Below are positions 63,197-64,000 of a DNA stretch of 64,000 bases, one piece after another. The notes below the pieces were generated by a model, which ran no database searches, had not been told where the DNA came from, and saw only the letters and a program-made list of their open reading frames with translations. Numbering within the stretch: position 1 is the stretch's first letter; each line of letters starts with the position of its first letter. Both the position numbers and the translations under genes were made by a program. The DNA is from Vibrio sp. FE10 (lineage in GTDB: Bacteria > Pseudomonadota > Gammaproteobacteria > Enterobacterales > Vibrionaceae): NCBI RefSeq assembly GCF_030297155.1, contig NZ_AP028068.1, positions 1,240,001-1,304,000 on the forward strand. The letters are read 5' to 3'.

Positions 63197-64000
63197 ATGA
63201 AACCAATAAATACCCTACTCATATCCACGCTCGCGCTTTGCTCTTTTAGTTCAGCTACTTATGCCGACACCATTCTGCATGCTTTCAACTGGAAGTATTC
63301 AGATGTGACGACCAACGCCAATCAAATTGCTCAAGCCGGTTATAAGAAAGTGCTGGTTGCTCCGGCAATGAAATCCAGTGGCAGCCAATGGTGGGCACGT
63401 TACCAGCCTCAAGATCTGCGTACCATTGATTCTCCTTTGGGCAATAAACAAGATTTGGCCGCAATGATCACCGCACTCAAAGCTGTGGGCGTCGATGTTT
63501 ACGCCGATGTGGTGCTGAACCATATGGCGAATGAAAGCTGGAAGCGAAGTGACTTGGATTACCCTGGCACTGAAGTGCTAAACGATTATGCCAGCCGTTC
63601 AAGCTACTATGCTGACCAGACTCTGTTTGGCAACCTAGCACAAGGTTTTGTCTCGGCTAACGATTTCCATGCCGCAGGCTGTATCTCAGATTGGAACGAT
63701 CCTGGCCATGTTCAATACTGGCGCTTGTGTGGCGCCGATGGTGATGTGGGTCTTCCAGATCTGGACCCAAACAACTGGGTAGTGTCACAACAGCGTTTAT
63801 ACCTGAAATCGTTGAAGGACATGGGCATCAAAGGTTTCCGAATTGATGCGGTGAAGCACATGAGTCAGTACCAAATCGACCAAGTGTTTACGTCTGAAAT
63901 TACAGCGAACATGCACGTGTTTGGTGAGGTGATTACCAGTGGTGGAGCAGGGAACGGCGGCTATGAGTCATTCTTAGCGCCATACTTAAACAACACCAAT
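63197..64000 (+). CDS. Secreted alpha-amylase, 3' end outside window
   Basis: The first 268 residues of a GH13 alpha-amylase are visible; the frame is open to the right edge. The signal peptide is residues 1-23 (TLLISTLALCSFSSATYA). Conserved regions of the family: region I DVVLNHM near residue 108, region II GFRIDAVKH (catalytic Asp) near 214, region III FGEVI (catalytic Glu) near 242. WARYQPQDLRTIDSPLGN is the usual (beta/alpha)8 opening. It hydrolyses starch or maltodextrin outside the cell or in the periplasm. GAGAGATATG precedes ATG. Confidence 0.93.
   Translation, partial: MKPINTLLISTLALCSFSSATYADTILHAFNWKYSDVTTNANQIAQAGYKKVLVAPAMKSSGSQWWARYQPQDLRTIDSPLGNKQDLAAMITALKAVGVDVYADVVLNHMANESWKRSDLDYPGTEVLNDYASRSSYYADQTLFGNLAQGFVSANDFHAAGCISDWNDPGHVQYWRLCGADGDVGLPDLDPNNWVVSQQRLYLKSLKDMGIKGFRIDAVKHMSQYQIDQVFTSEITANMHVFGEVITSGGAGNGGYESFLAPYLNNTN

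Overview
The window looks like part of a Vibrionaceae genome, most likely a marine Vibrio. The grounds are gene content: a giant type I-secreted RTX-type adhesin, a SgrR-type regulator, RNase II divergent from a CsdA/DeaD helicase, a stand-alone acetate kinase, a secreted alpha-amylase, many small Vibrio-type proteins, moderate G+C and compact operons with strong GGAG-type ribosome binding sites. The mix of accessory and metabolic genes would fit a secondary chromosome, but that is inference. No rRNA, tRNA, CRISPR array, phage or intact insertion sequence was recognised.

Layout. 1-16319: the 3' part of a huge repeat-rich adhesin gene, then its LapB-like ABC exporter, LapC-like membrane fusion protein, LapE/TolC-like outer membrane protein, an OmpA-like lipoprotein and a PstS-like periplasmic binding protein, all on the + strand and closely spaced. 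Two genes of this operon (TolC-like and OmpA-like) each carry a frameshift as read here. 16530-24522: a hypothetical exported protein, a YdhF-type aldo/keto reductase, DbpA, a 57-residue small protein, a DUF6279-type lipoprotein, a DEDDh exonuclease, a PPC-domain protein, RhlE and BluB. 24659-32402: SgrR-like regulator, a large lipoprotein, an FAD-dependent dehydrogenase, ferredoxin FdxA, a TrmH/SpoU methyltransferase and a Tas-like aldo/keto reductase. 32751-41426: a 48-residue small protein, PepT, a DM13 protein, an MscS-like channel, a dCMP deaminase-like protein, a MITE-like element and a two-gene RND efflux system. 41766-51518: MaoC-like hydratase, PstS, an AraC regulator, RNase II, CsdA and acetate kinase. 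51700-64000: a cysteine synthase-like enzyme, a LysR regulator with two probable target genes, a CIA30 protein, a DUF3081-like protein, an SBF-type transporter, a nitrobindin-like protein, two EamA exporters flanking a VOC protein, and the start of an alpha-amylase.

How the genes work together. The first 16 kb is a surface-adhesion system of the LapA/BapA kind, with substrate and dedicated exporter in one operon. RNA metabolism is heavily represented: three DEAD-box helicases (DbpA, RhlE, CsdA), RNase II, and an RNA 2'-O-methyltransferase. The LysR block (53822-56941) appears to be a small regulon: the same palindromic element (TTGAA-N5-TTCAA followed by a shared 3' extension) lies upstream of both the OpuAC-like gene and the zinc-type oxidoreductase gene, at nearly the same distance from each start codon. 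Most transcription units end in clear intrinsic terminators, many of them bidirectional between convergent genes.

The observations most worth checking are the shared LysR-type operator pair, the two frameshifts in the adhesin export operon and its unusual PstS-like last gene, the 264-bp MITE-like element, three short tandem repeats next to genes, and two unlisted small proteins with good ribosome binding sites.
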